From Chromatiales bacterium (lineage in GTDB: Bacteria > Pseudomonadota > Gammaproteobacteria > Steroidobacterales > GCA-2729495): a stretch of 64,000 nucleotides of DNA. The position numbers were made by a program, and so were the translations under genes. The notes beneath the pieces were generated by a model. It was not told the DNA's origin, made no database searches, and saw only the letters and a program-made list of their open reading frames with translations. Within the stretch, counting starts at the first letter, position 1; each line of letters opens with the position of its first letter. The stretch covers positions 451,103-515,102 of the forward strand of contig CP070671.1 in NCBI GenBank assembly GCA_020351875.1, in the 5' to 3' direction. Of this stretch, positions 43,759-52,330 are shown piece after piece.

Positions 43759-44844
43759 ATGGACATTGACATCATCCTCGACCCGCAGATGAGCCCGGCC
43801 GCCATCGCGGAACTCGCGATCGCTGCTGAGGAATACGGCATCCGGGCCCTATGGTCATCCAACTACCACCAGTACTGGGACTGCTATACCGCACTGGTGC
43901 CCGCGGCGATGGCCACGTCGACAATCCTGCTGGGGCCGCTGGCCGTGAGCCCGTGGGAACAACACCCGTTGAAGATGGCCAACGCGCTGCTGAGCCTGAA
44001 CGAAATCGCCAACGGCCGGGCAATGATCGCGGTTGGCGGCGGCGGCGGCGTGCTCGGCGCCATCGGCTGGAAGGCCAGCGCCGACAGCGAACCGTGGCCA
44101 GGACGCCACCCGGAGAAAGGCACCCGCTACCCGGACCGCCGCGTGCGCGGCGTGCGCGAGTGCCTGGAGGTCCTGGGTCTCGCGCGCAGCGGCAAGATCA
44201 CCATGGGCTACCCGGGGGAAATCTTCGACATCAACCGGCCGTTCCAGATGCAATGGGCGGGATCTGACGGCCCGCTGCTATACAGCTGCTCCAGTGGCCC
44301 GCAGATGATCCGGATGGGCGGGCAGTATGCCGACGGCATCCAGGTCAGCGATTTCACCGTGGACATGATGCCGGAGGCCATCGACAACCTGCACATCGGC
44401 TTCGAGCGCCGCGGCGAGACTCCCGCAAACTTCCGCGTCGGCAACTTCTGGGCGTGGCACATCAAGGCCGACCGCGAAGTTTCCCTGTGGGAAGCGCGCC
44501 GCGAACTCATCTGGCGCGGTCCGGTGATCGGCAAGGAAGAACACGTGCTGCGCAAGTTCTGCCGCGACGACGACGAAGTCGGCGTGATCATGGACAACTG
44601 GGAAAACTTCCGGAAAGCCTTCTGGACCAACAGCGGCCAGATCGACGGCGTGCCCCCCGATCTCGTCAGCCGCCTGATCGAAGGCCTCAGCTCCGCCGGC
44701 GGCCTCGACGATATCGACAAAGAACTGGCACGCTACCAGGGATTCGCTGACGCCGGCCTGACGGAACTATCGCTCCGCGTTCACGACAACCCGATGGACG
44801 CGCTGAAAATCATCGGCGAACGAGTCGTCCCCGCCCTCCAGTAG
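43759..44844 (+). CDS. LLM-class flavin-dependent oxidoreductase (luciferase-like)
   Basis: 361 residues from ATG 43759. The bacterial-luciferase TIM barrel shows MDIDIILDPQMSPAAIAELA, AATSTILLGPLAVSPWEQHP-type segments, NALLSLNEIANGRAMIAVGG and, near the end, PMDALKIIGERVVPALQ. It is a close relative of the minus-strand gene at 54495-55505 (same N-terminal MxIDxxLD and C-terminal IGERVxPALQ), so the two are paralogues. Such enzymes are F420- or FMNH2-dependent. No partner flavin reductase is adjacent. Confidence 0.88.
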   Translation: MDIDIILDPQMSPAAIAELAIAAEEYGIRALWSSNYHQYWDCYTALVPAAMATSTILLGPLAVSPWEQHPLKMANALLSLNEIANGRAMIAVGGGGGVLGAIGWKASADSEPWPGRHPEKGTRYPDRRVRGVRECLEVLGLARSGKITMGYPGEIFDINRPFQMQWAGSDGPLLYSCSSGPQMIRMGGQYADGIQVSDFTVDMMPEAIDNLHIGFERRGETPANFRVGNFWAWHIKADREVSLWEARRELIWRGPVIGKEEHVLRKFCRDDDEVGVIMDNWENFRKAFWTNSGQIDGVPPDLVSRLIEGLSSAGGLDDIDKELARYQGFADAGLTELSLRVHDNPMDALKIIGERVVPALQ

Positions 44845-44885
44845 TCGGCCAGCTGCGGCACCTCGCTCAGCGTAGGGGGCCGCCA

Positions 44886-44986
44886 GTGGGAGGTTCCCCC
44901 AGACTCAGACAAGGAAACTGCGGGTCCCCGCGGCAAAGGCGGCTCACGGCATGGGTTTCCAAAACTCGTCTGGTGAAACCTCCCAC
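44886..44986. repeat. Palindrome with 19-nt arms
   Basis: GTGGGAGGTTCCCCCAGAC (44886-44904) is complementary to GTCTGGTGAAACCTCCCAC (44968-44986) except for a 3-by-3 internal mismatch. The 63-bp interior contains a small GC hairpin (GCGGG-TC-CCCGC). It could fold as a long stem in RNA or as a cruciform in DNA. Confidence 0.85.
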
Positions 44987-45070
44987 TACCGCCCCCCGGT
45001 TCGATTGGACGAAGACCTCTCAACCAGGTCCGCCGGCAACAACTGGGGGGATCAGGCACGGACGTTTAAA

Positions 45071-45185
45071 GGCCGGGACCGGGCACTTCACCCGCGCGAG
45101 TTGCAAACCCAAACCGCGAGCCCTAAACGATGCGTCGAGCCCCAGTTTGCATGTCTGAGCCCGGGGGAAGTGCCCGGTCCCGGCC
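45071..45185. repeat. Large palindrome with perfect 19-bp arms
   Basis: GGCCGGGACCGGGCACTTC (45071-45089) is exactly complementary to 45167-45185. Inside, further pairing is possible between TTGCAAAC and GTTTGCA and between CCCG tracts, so nearly the whole 115 bp can fold on itself. The right arm belongs to the tandem-repeat unit. Confidence 0.88.
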
Positions 45186-45330
45186 ACGCCACCAACGCCG
45201 CGCCCGACCTCCCAACCGAAGCCACCCGTAAAGGCCGCGTCGAACCCCAGCTTGCATGTCTGAGCCCGGGGGAAGTGCCCGGACCCGGCCACGCCACCAA
45301 CGCCGCGCCCGACATCCCAACCGAAGCTAC
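45132..45330. repeat. 105-bp direct tandem repeat, two copies
   Basis: Copy A is 45132-45236 and copy B is 45237-45330 (truncated). They differ at only a few bases. Shared landmarks are ttgcatgtctgagcccgg, ggaagtgcccgg and ccacgccaccaacgccgcgc. Copy B runs into the last codon and stop of the zinc-ribbon gene, so duplication reached the gene's 3' end. Confidence 0.9.
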
Positions 45331-45683
45331 TTGAACAAGTCCTCAGCAGCGCTGCCCGCGTCGTCCTCACCGCCCTCGCTGTCGCCGTCCCCAAACAACG
45401 CATCGAGCTGCTCACGGGACCCGCTCTCCGCGGCGGCGAAGCTGGGATCGTGGGCGTCGGCGCTCGGTGTGAAATAATCACAGAAATTCGGCCGTTCCTT
45501 CTCCCGGACCTCTTCCGCATCGTCCTCCCGGCACCTCTTGGGCACCCGGGGGTCGTAGTAGCGGCACATGCGGCACACGTGCAGCTGAATCGTGCATTCC
45601 GGGCACTCGTCCATGCGCCCCAGGGGCAGGCTCAACCCCACCAGCGACGCGCCACACCGATAACATTTGAGAGCTTCAGTCAC
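45327..45683 (-). CDS. Small zinc-ribbon-like protein
   Basis: 118 residues. The first half has paired cysteines typical of metal binding: CYRCG (residues 7-10), CPEC (27-30), CRMC (37-40), then C50 and C66 in RCREDD and FCDYF. The second half is acidic and disordered-looking (GDGDSEGGEDDAGSAAEDLF). I know of similar small cysteine-rich proteins in gammaproteobacteria but not of a function. Its last codons lie inside a tandem repeat. Confidence 0.78.
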   Translation of the reverse strand: MTEALKCYRCGASLVGLSLPLGRMDECPECTIQLHVCRMCRYYDPRVPKRCREDDAEEVREKERPNFCDYFTPSADAHDPSFAAAESGSREQLDALFGDGDSEGGEDDAGSAAEDLFK

Positions 45684-45762
45684 CCGCGGATCCCTGAATC
45701 CTGCTACGCTTCCAGTCTAAAGCCACGCAGCGGGCATCGGCCCGGCAGCCGGCGGCGAATCC

Positions 45763-46212
45763 ATGGATATGAGCGACGTACAGACCCACATCCCGGCCAT
45801 GAGCCGGACCCGCAGCCTGGCCTGGCAGGGCGCCGGCTGGGTGTTCGTGGGCCTGGGCCTGATCGGGGCTGCGCTACCGATCATGCCGACCACCTGCTTC
45901 ATGATCCTGGCGCTGGCCTGCTTTACCCGCGGCTCACCGCGCCTGGCCAACTGGCTGCTGACCCACCCGCGCTTCGGACCGCCGCTGCGCGACTGGCAGC
46001 ATCACGGGGCTATTTCACCCCGCACCAAGCGCGTCGCGGTGGCCGCCATTGGCCTGGCCTGGGTGATCGTGCTGACCACGACCAGCGGCTGGCTGCTCCC
46101 GATTGCGGTCGGTGTCGTTCTGTCCGGCGTCGTCATGTTCATCTGGACACGCCCGAACGGTGGTCCGGTGCCTGCCGAAGTGCTGGCTGCCCCCACCGAG
46201 GAACGCGCCTGA
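45763..46212 (+). CDS. ybaN: YbaN family inner-membrane protein (DUF454)
   Basis: 149 residues; the N-terminal ~15 residues may be an over-extended start, since ATG 45799 also works. The core shows GWVFVGLGLIGAALPIMPTT, FMILALACFTRGSPRLANWL, THPRFGPPLRDWQHHGAISP and RTKRVAVAAIGLAWVIVL, the signature of DUF454/YbaN. It is a three-helix membrane protein without a known role, divergent from the zinc-ribbon gene. Confidence 0.92.
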   Translation: MDMSDVQTHIPAMSRTRSLAWQGAGWVFVGLGLIGAALPIMPTTCFMILALACFTRGSPRLANWLLTHPRFGPPLRDWQHHGAISPRTKRVAVAAIGLAWVIVLTTTSGWLLPIAVGVVLSGVVMFIWTRPNGGPVPAEVLAAPTEERA

Positions 46213-46214
46213 GC

Positions 46215-47090
46215 TCAGGCTTCCGCGCGAGCCAACTCTTCCATTTGCTCGCGAACGCGCCTGGGCGGCCGCCGTGCTGCATCGGCGTAGTCTGACTCGA
46301 CCTCGAAAGCGCCCCGCTCGATGCACTGGAAACAGCCCGTCAGCATCTTCGCCACCTCTACGCCGCGTGCCGCAATGCGCGGGTCGGCCATAAAACGTGC
46401 AATGTTTTCCTCAACCGTCAGCGGTTCGTAGCGCACGTTCAGACCAAAGACCTCGTTGGCAAGCTCTACCAGCTCGGTCTGCGTGAGGTTCTCTCCGACC
46501 AGGTTGTAAATGCGGCCGTTCGCTGCGTCATTCGTGGCGAGCTTCGCGATCGCGTAGGCCAACTCGTCGATGGTGAGATACCCGCAGCGGCCGTCACCGC
46601 CGTTGTTCCGGTAAACGCCTGCCCCGTTCGCTTTGCGTATGTGCATCAGGTCCAGTTCCAGGTACAGCGCATTGCGCGCGATGACCCAGTCGAGCCCTGA
46701 CGCCGCAACGTCGGTTTCCGCCTGCCGGTTCACCAGCTGCGCGGGCCCGAACAGCGTGTCCCGCTCACCGTCACTGCCGATCACGCTGGTGAAGAGCAGC
46801 TTGCGCACACCGGCCCCTTTCGCGGCCGCGATCACGTTGCGGTGCAGGGCCACGCGGTCGGTGCCGGCCACCACCGGAGCCGAGATCATCACGACGGTAT
46901 CGACACCCGCAAATGCTGCCTGCATCTGCGCTTCGTCGCGGTAGTCGCCCGGACGCACCTGGATGCCCGCAACGTCCACCGTCGCGGGTGTCCGGGCCAC
47001 CGCCACCACTTGCGCGGCGTCGACCTGGTCTGCCAGGTGACGCAGTACGGCGTGGCCCAGGCGGCCTGAAGCAGCGGTAACGGCGATCAT
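46215..47090 (-). CDS. NmrA-type NAD(P)H-binding oxidoreductase
   Basis: 291 residues from ATG 47090. The N-terminal Rossmann motif is MIAVTAASGRLGHAVLRHLA, and later family segments are AFAGVDTVVMISAPVVAG, GVRKLLFTSVIGSDG and LDWVIARNALYLELDL. It is an atypical SDR of the NmrA/QorB group, used as a redox sensor or quinone reductase. The start lies 11 bp from the end of the upstream flavodoxin-like gene on the same strand, indicating an operon of two redox proteins. Confidence 0.9.
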   Translation of the reverse strand: MIAVTAASGRLGHAVLRHLADQVDAAQVVAVARTPATVDVAGIQVRPGDYRDEAQMQAAFAGVDTVVMISAPVVAGTDRVALHRNVIAAAKGAGVRKLLFTSVIGSDGERDTLFGPAQLVNRQAETDVAASGLDWVIARNALYLELDLMHIRKANGAGVYRNNGGDGRCGYLTIDELAYAIAKLATNDAANGRIYNLVGENLTQTELVELANEVFGLNVRYEPLTVEENIARFMADPRIAARGVEVAKMLTGCFQCIERGAFEVESDYADAARRPPRRVREQMEELARAEA

Positions 47091-47100
47091 ACGGGTAGCG

Positions 47101-47928
47101 TCAGCGGATTGGTTTCGTATTCCCCTTGCGAATACTACGGCGCATTTTCCGCGCAATGTAACCGGCCATCATTCTTGCCCACGGGTTGATCGGCACGTCG
47201 GTGTAGTACTCCTTGTCGAACCAGCCCCGTTCCGTCCAGTAACGATGATTGACGGAGTCCGGCTGCCTGCGGGCCATGTTCTGCATCGCGCGGAAATTCA
47301 TCAATGCGGGGAACTTCGGCGAGCCGAGCTCACCCTTGTTGATCTCGCTGACAAAGACCTCGGCTACTTCGCGCACGCACGCGTCCACCTTCTCTACGTA
47401 GTGCGGCTTTTTCATTTGCGAGCTGGACACCCCGAGACGCGTGACCACGTCGCAGCCCCAGGCCGTTGCGGTCCCTTCGAGAAAGTCCAGCACCTGCGTG
47501 TGCCCGCCGCCGGACGCCGTTGCGGTCACAATCGCCTTTTTGCCAAAGAAACTCGGCCGGTTGCGCTTGTACATGAAGTACTCGACGAAGTTCTTCATGA
47601 GCCCGGTCACTGCAAAAGTGTGCACCGGCGCGCCCAATATCAGTCCGTCGGCCTCGTCCATCTTTGCCGCGATGGGGCCGATGGTCGCGTACTCCGGGCA
47701 GGCCGACTCGCCCACATTCACGCATGTCAGGCAGCCGTCGCAGAACGGCACGCCAACCTTCTGCAGGAACACGTATTCCACTTCGGTGGGCTGGAGCGCC
47801 TGCATCTGCGCCTCGATGCGGGTCACGATCTGCCACGTCCAGCTCTCCTCGTTCCGAGGCGAGCCGATGAAGGCGAGGATTTTCAGCGGGCGGCCCGGAT
47901 CCCTGCCGCCGTCAGGCTTAGCGTCCAT
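47101..47928 (-). CDS. Flavodoxin-fold NAD(P)H reductase
   Basis: 275 residues. The FMN-binding pattern is ILAFIGSPRNEESWTWQIVT, followed by FCDGCLTCVNVGESACPEYA (cysteine-rich loop typical of the iron-sulfur flavoprotein/NADPH-FMN reductase group), DGLILGAPVHTFAVTGLMKN and KKAIVTATASGGGHTQVLDF. The C-terminal basic region (GYIARKMRRSIRKGNTK) is unusual. It is co-directional with the NmrA-like gene downstream. Substrates are unknown; quinone or flavin reduction is likely. Confidence 0.88.
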   Translation of the reverse strand: MDAKPDGGRDPGRPLKILAFIGSPRNEESWTWQIVTRIEAQMQALQPTEVEYVFLQKVGVPFCDGCLTCVNVGESACPEYATIGPIAAKMDEADGLILGAPVHTFAVTGLMKNFVEYFMYKRNRPSFFGKKAIVTATASGGGHTQVLDFLEGTATAWGCDVVTRLGVSSSQMKKPHYVEKVDACVREVAEVFVSEINKGELGSPKFPALMNFRAMQNMARRQPDSVNHRYWTERGWFDKEYYTDVPINPWARMMAGYIARKMRRSIRKGNTKPIR

Positions 47929-47940
47929 GATGGACGGATG

Positions 47941-48987
47941 TTAGCGCAGGGCCTCCCCTGCCGCGCCTGCGTCCGGCGGCTGTCGCACCAACAGGTGGGC
48001 AAAGCGCTGCAAAGCCCAGACGATGATGAACATGATCAGCACACCGCCGTACTGGATCATGGGCACGCGTGTCAGGCCGACCAGTGTGTCGGGGAAGATC
48101 GAATAGAACACCGCCATGATCGCGAGCAACGGTGCGGCAACGGCCCACTTCGCCTTCGTGCTCAGGCCCAGGCCGTGCAGCTGCGTGATCAGGAAGATCG
48201 CCACGCCGCCGAACAGGAACATCGACCAGGGGCCGTTCTGGCCCTTCTGCATGATGTAGTAGGCCACCAATGCAGCGTGGACCACGAACAGTGCTTCCAG
48301 CGCCATCGTCCACCAGCGATTCACGTGGAAACGGGTGAAGAACAGGCTGCCCTGCAACAGCAACAGGAACATGTAGGCAAAGCCGGCCAGGTGGCCCGAG
48401 GTCAGTTCGATCGGGTGGTACCAGAAGACGTAGATGATGGCCCAGGAAAAATAGTAGCCGTGGTACCGGCGCACCGCGTCACCGGCAGAGTTCAGGAAAT
48501 TGACGCCGCGCCCGAAAAACAGCCCGCGGCGGCGATTTTCCATCAGCAGGATCAGCCACAGCATCAGCACCACGGACATCATCGACGTCGCCTCGTGCAC
48601 GTCCTGCGCGAGGCCGTCGTAAAAGAGCTTGGTCTGCGCGATGTGCAGCAGGATGAAGCCGGCGTTGATGCCGAGCGCCCACACGTTGAACCAGTGCAGG
48701 CCGAAGATATACCGCGGGCGGACGTGCTTCGCCTGGGCAATCAGGTACCAGATCGACAGCGTGTGAATGACATAGGGGACCCAGGCCGACAGCCGGGACC
48801 AGACCGTCGCATCCGCGCGCTGCCAGTAGTACCAGAAGTCGCCCCGGTCCGGGCCGATGTTGACCCCGTCGCTGTACGGCCCGGCGACCAGCACCAGCGC
48901 GAACAGCGCCGCACAGCCCGCCAGCCCCCACCAGGCCCGGTAGGGCAACGGCGCATCGGTCCCCCGTACTTGTTGTTGAGCTTGCAT
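47941..48987 (-). CDS. Polytopic membrane protein, unknown function
   Basis: 348 residues from ATG 48987; the frame extends upstream through the SDR remnant without coding character. About nine membrane helices are visible (for example AWWGLAGCAALFALVLVAGP, FNVWALGINAGFILLHIAQT, MFLLLLQGSLFFTRFHVNRW, GGVLIMFIIVWALQRFAHLL). It has several His in or near helices (LHWFNVW, LLHIAQT, YHGYYF, FWYHPIELTSGHLAG), which might bind heme or metal. No family is recognised. Confidence 0.78.
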   Translation of the reverse strand: MQAQQQVRGTDAPLPYRAWWGLAGCAALFALVLVAGPYSDGVNIGPDRGDFWYYWQRADATVWSRLSAWVPYVIHTLSIWYLIAQAKHVRPRYIFGLHWFNVWALGINAGFILLHIAQTKLFYDGLAQDVHEATSMMSVVLMLWLILLMENRRRGLFFGRGVNFLNSAGDAVRRYHGYYFSWAIIYVFWYHPIELTSGHLAGFAYMFLLLLQGSLFFTRFHVNRWWTMALEALFVVHAALVAYYIMQKGQNGPWSMFLFGGVAIFLITQLHGLGLSTKAKWAVAAPLLAIMAVFYSIFPDTLVGLTRVPMIQYGGVLIMFIIVWALQRFAHLLVRQPPDAGAAGEALR

Positions 48988-49082
48988 GAAGGCCCCATTC
49001 TCCCCGGCCAGATCCCGCCGGCATATAGGGGTTTTCGTCGATAACCGGGCCTTGGATGACGCCCGGCAGCCCCCGCCGCCTG

Positions 49083-49292
49083 TCAGGACAGGTAGTCGCC
49101 CGTCAGCTCCTCGGAAACCGCCCACAGGCGCTCGGCGAGCGCCACGTCCTGCATGTGCGGGCCATCCGGGGTGACCGGGTTGCAGTCCTCGAAGTAGTAG
49201 CCGCTGACCCCGTCCAGGTTACGACGCGCTGCAACATAAACCTGCGTCGCCGCACCCTGCTCTGGTGTCTTGAATCCTGCCCGCGGTGGCAA
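49083..49292 (-). pseudogene. C-terminal remnant of a short-chain dehydrogenase/reductase
   Basis: About 65 codons encode FKTPEQGAATQVYVAARRNL, GVSGYYFEDCNPV and LAERLWAVSEELTGDYLS, which is the end of retinol-dehydrogenase/WWOX-type SDRs. The Rossmann fold and catalytic YxxxK portion are absent, and the symporter gene ends only 13 bp upstream. It is best explained as a deletion remnant and not an expressed gene. Confidence 0.82.
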
Positions 49293-49304
49293 CGTGCGAG
49301 CCTC

Positions 49305-51173
49305 TCAATTCCGCAAGGCCTTCAGCCACCATGGTACGGCTAACAGTCCCGCCCCGAGCAATCCCAAGTTGACCGCCAGCGGGCCCTGCTGCAGCAGCAG
49401 CTGCCCGGCGCCGATCAGCCAGCCGAACACGGTCATCGCACCGGCGCCGATGGCGACGAGACCGCGCCCCAGCTTGCGGCGCGCGTCATGCGGTGGCAGC
49501 TCGATCCCGCTGGCCGTGGCCCGCCAGAATCCGGGCGGGCGCACCCGATCGTAGAACCGCATCAACTGTACAGGGTCGGTGCCGGGCATCCACAAGGCCG
49601 TGGCCACCACCGCCACGGTGGAAACCAGGGCCATGATCAGCAGGCGCAGCCAGTCGGCGTCAACGCTCAGCAACAGCACGGGCGCGAGGACGAGCGACAC
49701 GATGATGGCGGCGATTTCGCTATAAAGATTCACCCGTTCCCAAACCCAGCGCAGCACCAGCACCGCACCCACGCCGGCACCGAACAACAGCGACAGGCGC
49801 CACGCTGCCTGTATCGACCCGAGATTCACCATGATGGCCAGCGCGATCAGCAACAGCACGACATTTGACCAGCGCGCGACACGTACCAGGCGCCACGGCT
49901 CAGCCTGCCGGCCGCGGATACCTTCCACCCAGACCGCCTTATACAGGTCGTTGCTCCAGTAACCCGCCCCCCAGTTCAGGTGGGTATCGATCGTGGACGC
50001 CAGCGCCGCCAGCATCGCGGTCAGCATCAGGCCGCGCGCACCCACGGGCAGCAGGCGATCGATGCCGGTCGCGAAAGTGAGTTCCCGTCCCGCCACGAAG
50101 CCGTCGGTCAGCGGCTGCGCTGGGTCGAAGGGATACAACACCAGCAGCGCCACGCCGATCAGGAGCCACAGCAAACTGCGCAGCACCACCTGCAGCAAGG
50201 TGAAGACCACCGCCGCGATTCGCGCCTGGCGATCGTCCGCACAGGCCATCGTGCGCTGCGCGAGATAACCGGTGCCGTCCGCATTCACCTGGTAGAACCA
50301 CTGCAAACCGACGATGACCAGGAACGGCAGCATCGCGTCGGCGGCGCCGGGCGCAAAACTCAGCAGCTCGCCCGCCCGCTCCGCGCCGTAAATGGCCTCC
50401 ACCCTGGCGGGCAGTTCGCTCAGCCCGCCCGCACCCGCGACTGCATACCACGCATAAAGGGCCGTGCCGAGCAGCATCAGCAGCAACTGCATTACATCCG
50501 TGGTGACCACGGCCCGCAGTCCGCCGGTGGTGGAATACAGCGCGACGAATACCAGCATCAGGCCAATGCTGAGCAGGTTGTTCAGCGTCGGTACGGCGAC
50601 CGATGGACCGAGCACGCCGGCCGTGATCTCCAGGCCCGAGCTTTCGACGACCGCGAGCAGCGGGTCGTAGATACCGGCGGGCAACCACTCGTGCCAGGGC
50701 AAGAAGATCTCGAACAGGCGCGTGGCGGCCACCAGCACGAAGGCGAGTACCACGCAGTTGATCACGGTGCCGTAGTAAACGGCTTTCAGTGCCCGCAGGG
50801 TCAGCGCGCCGCGCGCGCTGTAGCGAAGCTGCGTCAGTTCCGCATCCGTCAGTACGCGCGCCCGGCGCCAGGCGGGACCCAACAGAAAACCCATCAGCAG
50901 GAAGGCCAGCGCGTAGATCCACAGCCGCCAGAGCGAGAAGACGCCGCTGGCTGCAATCAGTCCGGCCACCAGCAACGGGGTATCGGCCGCGAACTGGGTC
51001 GCCGCCATGCTCATGCCGGCGCGCCAGCCGCGCAGCGTTCGCCCGGCGAGGAAATATTCGTCCAGGCTGCGCGAGGCCCGGCGGCGCGCGGCGAACCCGG
51101 CCGCCACGCTGTACAGCACGAAGGCGAACACGATGGCGAGGTCGATCACGCGCTTTGCCGTCGCGGCGAGCAC
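49305..51173 (-). CDS. Sodium:solute symporter (SSS family)
   Basis: 622 residues, about 13-14 helices, from a GTG start without a clear SD. Family features are DEYFLAGRTLRGWRAGMSMA, ATQFAADTPLLVAGLIA, FVALYSTTGGLRAVVTTDVM, LQWFYQVNADGTGYLAQRTM and LAALASTIDTHLNWGAGYWS. It resembles sugar or organic-anion SSS transporters; the substrate is not predictable. The frame is intact to the last helix (GLLAVPWWLKALRN). Confidence 0.92.
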   Translation of the reverse strand: MLAATAKRVIDLAIVFAFVLYSVAAGFAARRRASRSLDEYFLAGRTLRGWRAGMSMAATQFAADTPLLVAGLIAASGVFSLWRLWIYALAFLLMGFLLGPAWRRARVLTDAELTQLRYSARGALTLRALKAVYYGTVINCVVLAFVLVAATRLFEIFLPWHEWLPAGIYDPLLAVVESSGLEITAGVLGPSVAVPTLNNLLSIGLMLVFVALYSTTGGLRAVVTTDVMQLLLMLLGTALYAWYAVAGAGGLSELPARVEAIYGAERAGELLSFAPGAADAMLPFLVIVGLQWFYQVNADGTGYLAQRTMACADDRQARIAAVVFTLLQVVLRSLLWLLIGVALLVLYPFDPAQPLTDGFVAGRELTFATGIDRLLPVGARGLMLTAMLAALASTIDTHLNWGAGYWSNDLYKAVWVEGIRGRQAEPWRLVRVARWSNVVLLLIALAIMVNLGSIQAAWRLSLLFGAGVGAVLVLRWVWERVNLYSEIAAIIVSLVLAPVLLLSVDADWLRLLIMALVSTVAVVATALWMPGTDPVQLMRFYDRVRPPGFWRATASGIELPPHDARRKLGRGLVAIGAGAMTVFGWLIGAGQLLLQQGPLAVNLGLLGAGLLAVPWWLKALRN

Positions 51174-51294
51174 GGTTCGTGCAACCGAGGAATACCCCTA
51201 GCGGGTGGCCGCAGTTTCGTCGGCCGCGGGCCGCGGGTGTCGCCGAAAGAACTTACCGATGGGTATCCAGCCACGAGACAGGCTTCGGCCCGGT

Positions 51295-52302
51295 TCAGAT
51301 CTTCACGACCAGTTTGCCGAGGTGCGCACCATCGTGAATTTCGGCCAGCGCGGCCGGCGCATCTTCGAAGGCGTACTCGCGGTGAATGATTGGGCGCAGT
51401 TCATGTTGCGCGACACAGTCCATCATCGCAATGAAGCCGTCGCGATGACCAACACTCATCCCGTGCAGGTTGGCGTTGCGTTCGATCAGGTCGTAGACGG
51501 TCAGGCCCAGGCCGATGCCCGCGAGATAACCGACGTTGCCGATCCAGCCGTTCCGCCGCAAGGCCGCGACAGACTGCGGCAGCGTGCCCTCGCCGCCGGT
51601 CTCCGCCACGCATTTCACGCCCAGGCCATCGGCCACTTCCCGCGCCACCAGCCCCCACTCCGGCGTTTCCCGGTAGTTGATTGCGTGATCGGCACCCAGT
51701 TCTTTCGCGCGCGCAATTTTTTCGTCGCTGCCCGAGGTCACGATGACTTTAGCCCCGAGGGCTTTCGCAAACTGCAGCGTAAAAATCGCCACGCCGCCGG
51801 TGCCGATGGTCAGCACCCAGTCGCCCGGGCCAACGCCGGCCACTTCGGTCAGGCAGGTCCACGCGGTGAGTCCGGCGCACGGGAAACACGAGGCCTCGGC
51901 CGGGCTCAGGTGAGACGCGACCTTGACCACCTGGCGCGGGCGGTACAGCCCATAGTCACGCAGCGTGCCGGGCGCCTCCAGGCCGACGGAGACGCTGCGC
52001 TCGGTGGTCAGCGGGTCACCGCGTTGCCACTCGGGAAAGAACAGCGGGCAAACGAGATCACCCTCGGCGAACTCCGCCACGCCGTCACCGACCGCAACCA
52101 CCTCGGCTCCGCCGTCCGAACACGGCACGATGGGCAGGTCCGCGGTTGGCGCGAACTCGCCGAGCACGATCTGGTAGTCGCGATAGTTCACGGATGCGGC
52201 GCGGAAGCGCACCAGCAGTTCCCCGGGCCCGGGCTCGGGTACGTCCTGTTCGAGAATTGACAGGTTCTCGATGCCGAAAGCCGGCAGGTGCCAGACACGC
52301 AT
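51295..52302 (-). CDS. Zn-independent MDR-family alcohol dehydrogenase/quinone oxidoreductase
   Basis: 335 residues from ATG 52302. The GroES-like domain shows VPEPGPGELLVRFRAASVNY-RDYQ and the Rossmann part has VLTIGTGGVAIFTLQFAKAL and KVIVTSGSDEKIARAKELGA, then DHAINYRETPEW. The substrate-binding cysteine/zinc ligands of classical ADH are replaced by RDYQIVLGE, as in quinone-oxidoreductase-type members. It is divergent from the alpha/beta hydrolase gene. Confidence 0.9.
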   Translation of the reverse strand: MRVWHLPAFGIENLSILEQDVPEPGPGELLVRFRAASVNYRDYQIVLGEFAPTADLPIVPCSDGGAEVVAVGDGVAEFAEGDLVCPLFFPEWQRGDPLTTERSVSVGLEAPGTLRDYGLYRPRQVVKVASHLSPAEASCFPCAGLTAWTCLTEVAGVGPGDWVLTIGTGGVAIFTLQFAKALGAKVIVTSGSDEKIARAKELGADHAINYRETPEWGLVAREVADGLGVKCVAETGGEGTLPQSVAALRRNGWIGNVGYLAGIGLGLTVYDLIERNANLHGMSVGHRDGFIAMMDCVAQHELRPIIHREYAFEDAPAALAEIHDGAHLGKLVVKI

Positions 52303-52330
52303 GGGCTTGTTCTCCTTAGCGACCTCTACC

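Larger units (their letters stand above)
44845..45326. other. Intergenic repeat array, no gene
   Basis: 482 bp between the LLM gene and the zinc-ribbon gene without a convincing CDS. It contains an imperfect palindrome (44886-44986), a 115-bp palindrome (45071-45185) and a 105-bp direct tandem duplication (45132-45330) that overlaps the palindrome. Frames crossing the region encode low-complexity shadows of the repeats. Confidence 0.8.

Noticed and set aside
44845..45326. Retron or other reverse-transcriptase-linked RNA
   Set aside because: Long palindromes recall msr/msd RNAs, but no reverse transcriptase gene is nearby.
45132..45330. CRISPR-like array
   Set aside because: Only two units of 105 bp with no short repeat/variable spacer pattern; it is a plain tandem duplication.
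47245..49044. 599-codon plus-strand open frame
   Set aside because: It runs antisense across the flavodoxin-like and membrane-protein genes, is rich in His/Gln/Arg and shows no family motif.
49980..51389. 469-codon plus-strand open frame
   Set aside because: Shadow of the SSS symporter; Gln/His/Arg-rich and without motifs.
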